Positions 6,786 through 14,290 of a DNA stretch of 20,589 nt are shown in pieces. Source of the DNA: a virus; the IMG/VR virus record IMGVR_UViG_3300046534_000939, positions 1 to 20,589 of that record, one strand, 5' to 3'. The notes beneath the pieces were generated by a model. The model had not been told where the DNA came from. It was given only the letters and a program-made list of their open reading frames with translations, and ran no database searches. The translations under genes and the position numbers were made by a program. The stretch's first letter is position 1. Every line of letters begins with the position of its first letter.

Positions 6786-8888
6786 TTATGCGATCCCTGA
6801 CTGGAGCGGTTGGAAAAGAGCGGCTAATGCTGCTGCATCAACTTGTTGATTAGTCGTAGTTGAATCTACGCCAGGTGGACTATAGTTCGGCAAGTTGTCC
6901 AATATGTCCTGTGCCGTTGGGGTATTTGTTCCTAAGTCACGGACCGCGTTCAAATACATGGTAAACTGTCCACCTGTATAACGGGTAATCACGTCTATTA
7001 CCGTATAAAATCCACTAATTTCATATTCTACATTGGGCTTGCGTCTACCGTCTGCATCTTCAAACGGATATGGCAACGAACATTTAAGATAAAATCCGTT
7101 TGATCCTCGCTCAAAGTCAGCAAGATTTTCGCCGTTTTTTAGCGCGGTATCATAAAAACTGTTAGGTTTCCCTAACCAATATGGGTCACCGCGAATGCCT
7201 AGTTCAATGGTCATTAGGTCGGCTTGGTTTTCAATATTGGCTACCAATGCACCAAACTTTAAGTGTCCACCAGTATTATCGTTATCACTGCCTGCTGTGT
7301 CTCCGTCACTGATAACGTCTTGTGCAAACCGTAGAGCCATTGCAACTTCGCTGCCTGTCATGCCAGATTCCTGCAGTAGTATTCCGAGTGCTGCGGCTTC
7401 TCGTCGGACATCCGTGGCAAATCCCTGTATCTGAGCAGTTGTGTTTGCAACAGTGGCGGCATCAGAATTGCGATTTTGTTCCCCAAATGGACCGGGCTGG
7501 CTAAGTGTGATTCGGTTTTCAGCGCTTCGCTGTGACCTTCCTAATTCTGATATTTGGGATTTCAGTTGTGATATGTTATCAATTAGTACGCCTAATGGAC
7601 TGTCATTTGCTCCGGCCTGCGTCGGTGCCGTTATATTTGCGTTGCCAAGCATACCACCACCATAAGGTGTGGTGTGGTAATATGCGTAATCAATTGAAAT
7701 ATCAAATTCTAATACCTCTGTGTTGCCACCTGTAAAAATGTAATCATATTTTTTACGTAATAATCCTCTGTCTTTTAACGCCTGCACTCTGCGAGCCTGA
7801 ATAGCTGCATTGGTGATGCCGCGAACATATTGCTCTGGGCTTAATATTTGTTCGGGCTTGATATACGGAATAACACGGTAATAACATTTTCGGGTATAGT
7901 CGCCTCGTAACCAGTCATAGTCCTCATATATCACATCGGCCACTACCTTGTGAAATACTGGCAACTGAGCCAAGTCTGTGGTCACATCATCACTGGGGTG
8001 CGGTCTTGCAAATTCAGAATTGCCACTACCTTCTAGCACAATCTGTTTATATTCTGCTGTTTGGCTCAATATAATATTGACAATATCCGTTAAGTTTGAT
8101 CCGTTAGTAATAGTTATTTGTAATAAACTGTCGCCTGAACCTACGCCTGCTGAAATAATATTAACATTGTCGTGTGTTTGTTCTTCGGTAATTGCTTGAA
8201 ATTGCCAATTCTTCCAGTCACCGATTGAATCGTCGAATGTGATATCAAAGGTGTCAGCAAACAATTGATCAACTGAATACACGATGGCATCTTCAGCAGA
8301 TCGGTTAGCCAACTTGACAAATTCCGTGAAAAACTCACCGACCGTACTAGCTAAAATTGTCACCTGATTTTTGATTACGTTGCTCAAATAATTATAAGCA
8401 CTGGTTGAGTTTTCAATTGCAGTGATGCTATAATTTGTACCACCTTCGTCAACCTTAAATTGGAAATCTGTGATCTTGATTGGATAATAAAATACCTGTG
8501 GGTGCTTGTGGGCCAATCCGTCAGACTTTCGGCCATTAAATTCTATTACTAATATATATACCGCCTGCTTGTGATCTACAATTCCCATTGCGGCAGCGTT
8601 GCGCCGAATAGTATCCAATAGCGTAACACCATTTGCTTCGGCCACTTGTATTGTGAATCTATTTACGAACGTGTTTCGCACCCTGTTGTGCCCTACAACA
8701 TACTGCTGTTCGAGGTTGTTAATATTGTAATCCGCAACACCAGCGTTATCTATGATTAATGCTGCATTACCACCGAACTGCGGAAGGTTTTTTTCCATTT
8801 GTGGCGTGTTTTCAGGTTTAATCATATACAATTTGAGATTGTATGTATAGGTCTCGTATACATTTAGGGCGTTGGGTAAATAGGTCAT
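6786..8888 (-). CDS. Baseplate hub protein (gp27-position)
   Basis: A 700-aa structural protein. The N-terminal ~170 residues (NLKLYMIKPEN, later VNRFTIQVAEANGVTLLDTI, VYILVIEFNGR and YPIKITDFQFKVDEGGTNYS) are beta-rich and resemble tail-hub domains of large T4-like phages. The middle (~175-330) includes a hub-like segment, and YRVIPYIKPEQILSPEQYVR is followed by FTGGNTEVLEFDISIDYAYY. The C-terminal part has YPFEDADGRRKPNVEYEISG, FYTVIDVITRYTGGQFTMYL and LNAVRD, the pattern of beta-domains that cap hub proteins. Its place directly upstream of the gp5-like spike gene is where gp27 function is expected, but T4 gp27 is only ~390 aa and I see no clear sequence match. Start overlaps the gp53-like stop (TAATG). 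Confidence 0.55.
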   Translation of the reverse strand: MTYLPNALNVYETYTYNLKLYMIKPENTPQMEKNLPQFGGNAALIIDNAGVADYNINNLEQQYVVGHNRVRNTFVNRFTIQVAEANGVTLLDTIRRNAAAMGIVDHKQAVYILVIEFNGRKSDGLAHKHPQVFYYPIKITDFQFKVDEGGTNYSITAIENSTSAYNYLSNVIKNQVTILASTVGEFFTEFVKLANRSAEDAIVYSVDQLFADTFDITFDDSIGDWKNWQFQAITEEQTHDNVNIISAGVGSGDSLLQITITNGSNLTDIVNIILSQTAEYKQIVLEGSGNSEFARPHPSDDVTTDLAQLPVFHKVVADVIYEDYDWLRGDYTRKCYYRVIPYIKPEQILSPEQYVRGITNAAIQARRVQALKDRGLLRKKYDYIFTGGNTEVLEFDISIDYAYYHTTPYGGGMLGNANITAPTQAGANDSPLGVLIDNISQLKSQISELGRSQRSAENRITLSQPGPFGEQNRNSDAATVANTTAQIQGFATDVRREAAALGILLQESGMTGSEVAMALRFAQDVISDGDTAGSDNDNTGGHLKFGALVANIENQADLMTIELGIRGDPYWLGKPNSFYDTALKNGENLADFERGSNGFYLKCSLPYPFEDADGRRKPNVEYEISGFYTVIDVITRYTGGQFTMYLNAVRDLGTNTPTAQDILDNLPNYSPPGVDSTTTNQQVDAAALAALFQPLQSGIA

Positions 8889-9175
8889 TATAATCCTGCG
8901 ATAAAGTTTCTGTTAGGGACTAATATAGTTAGTCCCGTGGTGAAGTCATTGATGGGGTCAAGAATTAAATTCTTGTTATAAACAACAAACACCCACCAAT
9001 ATGCCGCTTCGCCATAACGCTCATATGCCAATATATCTGGTCGCTTATTGTATTTTTGTGTTAGTGTAAACACTGTTGTTTGTGAGTAATTTGGCCTGAT
9101 TGAAGGGTTATACATCGTTGTATAACCGTTTACTACCGGAGTTGCACTCAGGTGACTAGTTTGTTTGTAAGCCAT
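8888..9175 (-). CDS. 53: gp53-like / LysM-like baseplate wedge protein
   Basis: 95 aa. The core, residues ~42-90 (NKRPDILAYERYGEAAYWWV, then NLILDPINDFTTGLTILVP), has the pattern D-x-lA-x-x-x-YG-x-x-x-x-WW-x-x-x-x-x-N-x-I-x-D-P-x-x-x-x-x-G-x-x-l-x-vP. This is shared by gp53 of T4 and by short LysM-like tail proteins (gpX class) that clamp wedges at the hub. T4 gp53 is twice as long, so this is a minimal version. Both ends overlap neighbours by TAATG, which implies tight coupling in the tail-tip operon. Confidence 0.7.
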   Translation of the reverse strand: MAYKQTSHLSATPVVNGYTTMYNPSIRPNYSQTTVFTLTQKYNKRPDILAYERYGEAAYWWVFVVYNKNLILDPINDFTTGLTILVPNRNFIAGL

Positions 9176-9816
9176 TATAAGAATCCTCTTTTGTATCCAG
9201 TGCCTTGTGCAAATTCACCTAGATTGAAGCTATTTTGCTTGCTAGCGGAATATTGTGGTATCAGACTGATAGCAATTGTCATCATTGCCGGAATTTGTAC
9301 AGTTTCACCATTGACCCCGACTTCCACATAATCTGTATCGTCCTCATAGTTAAAGGTGAAATCACCGATTAACACTGGGACGCGGTGAAAGTTATATGTG
9401 CCATATGCATTAAACTCACACACAGGGGGCGGGGTGCCGCGTTCATCATCACTTGTGCCGAAATTCATTTTACTCATTACTCGTAGGAAATGCATAACAC
9501 CTACCGTGTATGCTGCTTCTTCTGGGGTCTGACTGGCAAACACCCCTGAAATTTGAATAGAAGGATTTCGGGTCCTGCTATATGCATTTTGCTGGTAGTT
9601 GGTATGAACTAGGTCATATTGACTATATTCCACGGTATGGGCTACGTTAATATTTGGAGTGAATGGGAATATAATGCCGTTTGTTGTGCGCAACGCTGCG
9701 CCTGGGCCTTCGAACGGCACATTATAATTTGTTTCAAATGCTGCCACGCCACTTCGACCGGAGTATGCAGAACCTCTAGGTGATAATCTTGCTCTTAAAT
9801 CTTTGCGTGGTGCCAT
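9175..9816 (-). CDS. Baseplate-tube junction protein (tail-tube fold, gp48/gp54-like)
   Basis: 213 aa, first gene of the tail-tip operon. Residues ~85-200 read like a tail-tube-type beta domain: SIQISGVFASQTPEEAAYTV, GVMHFLRVMSKMNFG, then YNFHRVPVLIGDFTFNYEDD and IPAMMTIAISLIPQYS. The arrangement (membrane-free beta sandwich, V-P-V-x-I-x-x-F-x-F-x-Y-x-D-D-x-D-Y-V, then M-T-x-x-I-x-L-x-P) fits the tube initiator/cap class represented by T4 gp48 and gp54, but I cannot choose between the two and the similarity is weak. A late-type element lies ~60-70 nt upstream on the same strand. The stop overlaps the gp53-like start. Confidence 0.5.
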   Translation of the reverse strand: MAPRKDLRARLSPRGSAYSGRSGVAAFETNYNVPFEGPGAALRTTNGIIFPFTPNINVAHTVEYSQYDLVHTNYQQNAYSRTRNPSIQISGVFASQTPEEAAYTVGVMHFLRVMSKMNFGTSDDERGTPPPVCEFNAYGTYNFHRVPVLIGDFTFNYEDDTDYVEVGVNGETVQIPAMMTIAISLIPQYSASKQNSFNLGEFAQGTGYKRGFL

Positions 9817-9826
9817 TTTATTTCCC

Positions 9827-9834
9827 GATAAATA
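9827..9834 (+). promoter_or_regulatory. Late-type -10 element pointing toward gp55
   Basis: GATAAATA on the plus strand, in T4-late-box form. It lies about 120 nt before the gp55 ATG and faces the minus-strand element at 9880-9887. It could give gp55 a late, self-reinforcing transcript in addition to the sigma-70 promoter at 9904-9932. Confidence 0.35.
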
Positions 9835-9879
9835 CCAGTGATAATATACCTATATAATTAGGCATACACTGTGTGATGA

Positions 9880-9887
9880 TATTTATC
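9880..9887 (-). promoter_or_regulatory. Late-type -10 element for the tail-tip operon
   Basis: The minus strand reads GATAAATA. It would start transcription roughly 60 nt upstream of the ATG at 9816 and is the only promoter-like element for the five-gene minus-strand operon. With the copy at 9827-9834 it forms an 8-bp inverted repeat. Confidence 0.5.
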
Positions 9888-9903
9888 AGCCAAAAAATAG
9901 TGT

Positions 9904-9932
9904 TTGACATCAATGGGTTAAAGTATTATAAT
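9904..9932 (+). promoter_or_regulatory. Consensus sigma-70 promoter for gp55
   Basis: TTGACA at 9904-9909, a 17-bp spacer and TATAAT at 9927-9932 match the consensus perfectly. The 12 bases TTGACATCAATG are shared with the gp47 promoter, so more than the two hexamers is conserved. The gp55 ATG follows ~22 nt after the -10 box, with AGGAAA as ribosome binding site. Confidence 0.85.
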
Positions 9933-9953
9933 AGTATAGAACAGGAAACCAAA

Positions 9954-10847
9954 ATGGCTAGAAAAAAATCCACGAAATACTTAAACAACAAAGACATGCT
10001 AAGAGAAATCCATTCCAGCAAATTAAGTTATTGTTATGCGATGGATGATAAATTTATGACCTTTGACCTTATTGTCGAAGACATTAATGATATCAATGAC
10101 GAGACAATCCAACAAGCTAAAGAAAACAAGGCACGCCGCTTGTCCGGCCTTGGATATGAAAAAGGGATCACCAAATGGGACGCTGAATCTGGCAAACTAG
10201 CTACTAAGCCTAAGCAGGCTGAATTTAAGGTTGACGCCAGCACCATAGATACAGACGACGTTGTAATCCGTGTCATGACTTATAATCATATCCCAGAAGC
10301 GCCAGGTCGCAAGAAAAATCCAAAGACAGTGGCAGACAAGCATGAACGCCTAAATTTCCCTCCATTCCAGCATCATGCGTGTGTGGACGGTACGTGGCAA
10401 GAAGTTTTGCGGTCACACTGGCAAGATGGGTTTGCAAACGGGTCATTCCGGCTGGATCATGGTGGTCTTACCCCTGAGTTGGCCAAGATGATGATGAAGT
10501 TGGTAGAACGCTATGCTATGCGTGGCAACTGGCGTGGCTACAGCTACCGTGACGAAATGGAGTCATCAGCCTTGTTACAACTGAGCGAAGTAGGCCTAAA
10601 ATTCAATGAGGCACGATCAGACAACCCATTCGCATATTACACTCAAATTTTACAAAATTCGTTCACTCGTGTGTTGAACTTAGAGAAGCGTAACCAACAT
10701 ATTCGTGACGATATTTTACAAGACAGTGGGTACATGCCCAGCTTCAATCGTCAAATCGACGACGAAGTTGCACAACAACGTGCCCGTGAGGATGATATCG
10801 AAAAAGGCCAACAAGAGCTTAAAGACCGTGGTTATAATATTCTTTGA
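9954..10847 (+). CDS. 55: gp55-like late sigma factor, long N-terminal extension
   Basis: 297 aa. Residues ~195-255 carry the region-2-like core of phage late sigma factors: RGYSYRDEMESSALLQLSEV, then RSDNPFAYYTQILQNSFTRV and LNLEKRNQHIRDDIL. The NPFAY-x-TQI motif is characteristic of gp55 in T4-like phages. In T4, gp55 replaces sigma-70 on host RNA polymerase and reads TATAAATA promoters with gp45 and gp33. T4 gp55 is 185 aa, so ~110 N-terminal residues are extra; they include MLREIHSSKLSYCYAMDDKF, TFDLIVEDINDIND and a basic APGRKKNPK stretch. The start at 9954 is chosen over 9873 because promoter and ribosome binding site lie between them. The order 55-47-46 matches T4. Confidence 0.85.
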   Translation: MARKKSTKYLNNKDMLREIHSSKLSYCYAMDDKFMTFDLIVEDINDINDETIQQAKENKARRLSGLGYEKGITKWDAESGKLATKPKQAEFKVDASTIDTDDVVIRVMTYNHIPEAPGRKKNPKTVADKHERLNFPPFQHHACVDGTWQEVLRSHWQDGFANGSFRLDHGGLTPELAKMMMKLVERYAMRGNWRGYSYRDEMESSALLQLSEVGLKFNEARSDNPFAYYTQILQNSFTRVLNLEKRNQHIRDDILQDSGYMPSFNRQIDDEVAQQRAREDDIEKGQQELKDRGYNIL

Positions 10848-10872
10848 CATCAATGACTTATCATGATATAAT
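10844..10872 (+). promoter_or_regulatory. Consensus sigma-70 promoter for gp47 and downstream genes
   Basis: TTGACA at 10844-10849, a 17-bp spacer and TATAAT at 10867-10872 match the consensus perfectly. The gp55 stop codon TGA (10845-10847) is part of the -35 hexamer. The gp47 ATG follows at 10893 with AAGGCA upstream. Confidence 0.85.
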
Positions 10873-10892
10873 ATTGTAAAATAAGGCAACAT

Positions 10893-11915
10893 ATGACAAC
10901 TAATTTATTCAAACATGCCGCTATATTTAGCGATATCCATTTCGGTATGAAGAACAACTCCAAAATCCACAACAACGACTGTGAACGGTTCATTGACTGG
11001 TTCATTAATGAAGCCAAAGCCAGAGGATGCGAAACTTGCATTTTTTCTGGTGACTGGCATCATAACCGTGCCAGCGTGAATGTCTCCACCCTAAACTATT
11101 CAGTCAGGAACTTACAAAAATTGAGCGCCGCTTTTGAAGAGGTATATTTTGTCGTGGGCAACCATGATTTATTCTATCGTGAAAAGCGTGAACTCAACTC
11201 ATTCCCGTATGCAGAGTTATTAGATAACATGCACATTATCAATGATCACATCACTGAAATTGGTAATGTTGCATTGGTTCCGTGGTTGATTGGTGACGAG
11301 TGGAAACAAATGAAGAAACTGAAATCCAAATATGTTTTTGGTCATTTTGAGCTTCCACACTTCATGATGAACGCAGTGGTGCAAATGCCTGACCAAGGTG
11401 AGTTGAACGCAAGTGATTTCAAATCGGCTGATTATGTGTTCAGTGGGCATTTCCACAAGCGACAAACTAAAGACAAAATTCATTATCTGGGTAGCCCCTT
11501 TGCACATAATTATGCAGACGCATGGGACGAGGATCGCGGCGCAATGTTCCTAGAATGGGACGGGGTGCCAACATACGTGAACTTCGAAGGTCCACGGTAT
11601 GTGCGATTAAATCTGAGTGACCTGATCGATAATCCTAGTGACTATTTAAATGATCGAACTTATTGTCGCGCAGTCCTAGACGTCCCTATCAGCTACGAAG
11701 AAGCCAATTTTATTAAAGAAACATTTATGACTCAATTTAATCCCTGTGAACTATCACTTATACCACAGAAAAAAGAAGAACACAACTCCGATCCTATCCA
11801 AGAGGGCGAATTCAGTGTGGAAAGTGTGGACCAAATTGTCTACCAACAGTTACAGACGGTTGAATCTGACATGATCCAGCAAAAGCTGCTCATGGATATA
11901 TATAAGGACTTATAA
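10893..11915 (+). CDS. 47: Recombination endonuclease subunit gp47 (SbcD/Mre11 type)
   Basis: 340 aa (T4 gp47 is 339). The calcineurin-like metallophosphoesterase motifs appear in order: SDIHFG (D14, H16), SGDWHHNR (D54), VVGNHD (N90, H91, D92), GHFELPH (H151) and SGHFHKRQ (H186, H188), the full set of two-metal ligands of Mre11 nucleases. With gp46 it forms the complex that resects double-strand ends for recombination-dependent replication. The C-terminal ~100 residues are the less conserved capping and gp46-binding part. The gene has its own promoter, and the next start codon abuts its stop directly. Confidence 0.95.
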   Translation: MTTNLFKHAAIFSDIHFGMKNNSKIHNNDCERFIDWFINEAKARGCETCIFSGDWHHNRASVNVSTLNYSVRNLQKLSAAFEEVYFVVGNHDLFYREKRELNSFPYAELLDNMHIINDHITEIGNVALVPWLIGDEWKQMKKLKSKYVFGHFELPHFMMNAVVQMPDQGELNASDFKSADYVFSGHFHKRQTKDKIHYLGSPFAHNYADAWDEDRGAMFLEWDGVPTYVNFEGPRYVRLNLSDLIDNPSDYLNDRTYCRAVLDVPISYEEANFIKETFMTQFNPCELSLIPQKKEEHNSDPIQEGEFSVESVDQIVYQQLQTVESDMIQQKLLMDIYKDL

Positions 11916-12131
11916 ATGAAAGATATTAAAGAAATAGACACCCGCGTAACAAATATGAGTAACCGTGCCCACAAAAATGGAACATTGTTATCAGACGACC
12001 CTGAATTTAAAGAACTCGTAGAGGCGCTGATGGAGGCAAATCATGACGATCTAATGGTATTACTAGGTGCTGCCATGTCAGAGGCCAACACGCTACCCAC
12101 ATGGCTTACAGAAGGACTACAAGATGACTAA
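11916..12131 (+). CDS. Small acidic hypothetical protein between gp47 and gp46
   Basis: 71 aa, probably all-helical and acidic (FKELVEALMEANHDDLMVLL), C-terminal LPTWLTEGLQDD. Not recognised. The ATG directly follows the gp47 stop with AAGGAC upstream, and the stop overlaps the next ATG by 8 nt, so it is almost certainly translated as part of the operon. T4 also has small unknown genes (46.1, 46.2) at this place, but I see no sequence match to claim. Confidence 0.75.
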   Translation: MKDIKEIDTRVTNMSNRAHKNGTLLSDDPEFKELVEALMEANHDDLMVLLGAAMSEANTLPTWLTEGLQDD

Positions 12132-12432
12132 ATTTATAACCCCAGGAACCATGCCAACGGCATACGAAGCCGAATTATTGATCATTTTGATTGAAGAATG
12201 CGCGGAAGTTGCTCAGCGTGCAACCAAGATGTTGCGATTTGGTATTGACGAAATTCAACCTGGACAGCCTCTCGATAATGCAGATAGGCTTTCGGACGAG
12301 GTAGGTGATCTTGAATGCATGATCCTTAAATGTGCCGACCATGGGTTGATTTCAGGCAAGAGAAAACATGATGCCCACCGGAAAAAATGGGATAAGCTCG
12401 CTAAATTTATGCAACAGGAAGCACCTAAATGA
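12124..12432 (+). CDS. MazG-like nucleotide pyrophosphohydrolase
   Basis: 102 aa from the ATG at 12124 (an upstream frame start at 12067 lies inside the preceding gene and lacks a ribosome binding site). The helical EExxE...ExxD signature of MazG/all-alpha NTP pyrophosphatases is visible: LIEECAEVAQRATKMLRFG at ~24-42, then DRLSDEVGDLECMI at ~60-73. Enzymes of this family hydrolyse (d)NTPs or ppGpp-like nucleotides. The length fits a single-domain phage MazG. Its place inside the gp47-gp46 operon (8-nt overlap before, ATGA overlap after) ties its expression to recombination and DNA replication; the substrate cannot be told from sequence. Confidence 0.7.
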   Translation: MTKFITPGTMPTAYEAELLIILIEECAEVAQRATKMLRFGIDEIQPGQPLDNADRLSDEVGDLECMILKCADHGLISGKRKHDAHRKKWDKLAKFMQQEAPK

Positions 12433-14201
12433 TTAGTATTAAGAACATCACACTCAAAAATTTTATGTCGGTCGGAAACGTGACCCAAGCTGTTAATTTC
12501 CAAGACTCAGGTTTAACGCTTGTATTAGGTAATAACTTGGACTTGGGTGGCGACGGTGCACGAAATGGCGTGGGCAAGACTACAATGGTCAACGCATTAA
12601 GCTATGCACTATATGGTAACGCGATCACCAACATTCGTAAAAATAATTTGATCAACAAAACAAACAGCAAGGGCATGTTAGTAACTGTTGAATTTAGTGT
12701 TGGCACTACAGAATATCGTATTGAGCGCGGACGCAGTCCAAATGTATTAAAATTCATGGTTAACAATGTTGACGCAATTGAAGAAACTGATGAGGGCCAA
12801 GGCGAAATGCGTCTTACTCAGCGTGAGATCGAGAATGTCATTGGTCTGAACCACATCATGTTCAAGCATCTCATTGCACTGAATACCTACAATGAACCAT
12901 TCCTTGCTCTTAGTGCCAACAATCAGCGCGAAATTATTGAAAATCTGTTAGGCATTACATTGTTATCTGAAAAAGCGTTGGTACTCAAAGAACTGTTAAA
13001 GAATACACGGGACTCTATCAAAGAAGAAGAATACCGTATCAAAGCCGTAGAAAATGCCAATGAACAAATTAAAAAAAGCATCACTGATTTGAAACGGCGT
13101 CAGCGGGTATGGGCACAAAAGAACCAAGAGACTGTTGCCGATCTTGTGCGAGAAGTTGCAGAGCTTACAAGCTTAGACCTAGAAAAAGAACTAGAACAAC
13201 ACCTAGAACTTGACGCCTATAATAAAACCCAACTGGTACTCGCCGATCACAACAGAGCCATTGCTAATTTTGATGCAACCTTGATGCGTGAACAACGTAT
13301 TAAAGATAAGGCACAAAAAGACTTAGTTGCCGCACAGAACCATAAATGTTATGCATGTGAGCAAGATTTACATGACGTGTCAAATACTACCATTATCGAG
13401 ACTAAAACACAAGACGTCGCAAATGCTATACAAGAAATTGCGGCTGCTGAAAATGGTGCTGCTGAGATTAAAGAAGCTATTAAGGGCCTTGTCCAGCTAG
13501 GGTTGCCGCCAGTTACTAAATATGCGACAGCACAAGAAGCTTACGAACGCCAAAATCAACTAACCACATTACAAAGCAAGCTGGACGACGCCAGCACAGC
13601 CGAAGACCCATATTCTGATCAAGTCAAATCACTTGAGGAAAGCGGGTTACAGGCTATCGATTGGGATATCATGAACAACTTTCATAACTTACGGGAACAC
13701 CAAGATTTCCTTTTGAAGTTGCTTGTGAACAAGGACAGCTTCATTCGTAAGCGGATTATCGAACAAAATCTACAGTATCTTAACTCACGGTTGAACTATT
13801 ATTTGAACAAGCTGGGCCTCCCACATGAGGTAGTATTCCAGAGTGACCTGTCTGTAGAAATTACAGAATTGGGACGTGAACTAGACTTTGATAATTTGAG
13901 CCGTGGTGAGCGGAATAGATTAATCCTTGGTCTTAGCTGGGCGTTCCGTGACGTGCATGAAAGCACTAACATGCCCATTGACTTTATGGCTATCGACGAA
14001 TTAATCGACAGCGGTATGGACAGCAATGGAGTTGAAAGTGCTCTAACTGTGTTAAAGAAAATGCACAGAGATCGCAACAAAAACATTTTTCTTATTTCAC
14101 ACAGAGAAGAACTTGTTGGCCGTGTCAACAATACACTGTATGTGATGAAAGAAAATGGATTTACCAGCTTTAGTACCGAACAAGAGGTTGACATTGTATA
14201 A
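12429..14201 (+). CDS. 46: Recombination endonuclease subunit gp46 (SbcC/Rad50 type)
   Basis: 590 aa (T4 gp46 is 560). ABC-type ATPase of the SbcC/Rad50 family: Walker A GARNGVGKTT at 43-52, coiled-coil arms flanking a zinc hook CYAC at 307-310, ABC signature LSRGERNRL at 490-498, Walker B IDFMAIDELID at 517-527 (D523, E524) and the H-loop LISHRE at ~555-560. It partners gp47 to process DNA ends. The ATG overlaps the MazG-like stop (ATGA). The last codons contain the -35 box of the next promoter. Confidence 0.95.
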   Translation: MISIKNITLKNFMSVGNVTQAVNFQDSGLTLVLGNNLDLGGDGARNGVGKTTMVNALSYALYGNAITNIRKNNLINKTNSKGMLVTVEFSVGTTEYRIERGRSPNVLKFMVNNVDAIEETDEGQGEMRLTQREIENVIGLNHIMFKHLIALNTYNEPFLALSANNQREIIENLLGITLLSEKALVLKELLKNTRDSIKEEEYRIKAVENANEQIKKSITDLKRRQRVWAQKNQETVADLVREVAELTSLDLEKELEQHLELDAYNKTQLVLADHNRAIANFDATLMREQRIKDKAQKDLVAAQNHKCYACEQDLHDVSNTTIIETKTQDVANAIQEIAAAENGAAEIKEAIKGLVQLGLPPVTKYATAQEAYERQNQLTTLQSKLDDASTAEDPYSDQVKSLEESGLQAIDWDIMNNFHNLREHQDFLLKLLVNKDSFIRKRIIEQNLQYLNSRLNYYLNKLGLPHEVVFQSDLSVEITELGRELDFDNLSRGERNRLILGLSWAFRDVHESTNMPIDFMAIDELIDSGMDSNGVESALTVLKKMHRDRNKNIFLISHREELVGRVNNTLYVMKENGFTSFSTEQEVDIV

Positions 14202-14216
14202 AATAATTGTTATACT
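14188..14216 (+). promoter_or_regulatory. Sigma-70 promoter at the end of gp46
   Basis: TTGACA at 14188-14193, a 17-bp spacer and TATACT at 14211-14216. The -35 hexamer lies in the last gp46 codons and the gp46 stop lies in the spacer. Transcription would begin near 14223, immediately before two hairpins. Confidence 0.75.
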
Positions 14217-14222
14217 AAATCT

Positions 14223-14275
14223 AATGTTCGCTACGATTACGAACAAGCCACGCTATAGTAATAGCGTGGTTTTAA
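14223..14275 (+). ncRNA. Putative ~50-nt phage small RNA (two hairpins)
   Basis: This is the predicted transcript between the promoter above and the terminator at 14248-14273. The first hairpin pairs GTTCG (14226-14230) with CGAAC (14240-14244) around a 9-nt loop. The second is the terminator stem. No start codon with a usable frame fits inside. It may instead be only the gp46 operon terminator preceded by a chance promoter, or a leader that controls the nuclease gene at 14291. Confidence 0.5.
14248..14273 (+). terminator. Rho-independent terminator
   Basis: A perfect 9-bp stem CCACGCTAT / ATAGCGTGG (14248-14256, 14261-14269) with loop AGTA, followed by TTTT. It would end both the gp46 operon and the short transcript started at 14223. 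The nuclease GTG lies 18 nt downstream, so that gene would need read-through. Confidence 0.8.
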
Positions 14276-14290
14276 TTGAAATGATTAATA

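Noticed and set aside
8087-8092. TTGACA on the plus strand inside the hub gene
   Set aside because: There is no -10 hexamer at 16-18 bp and it is antisense to a long coding region.
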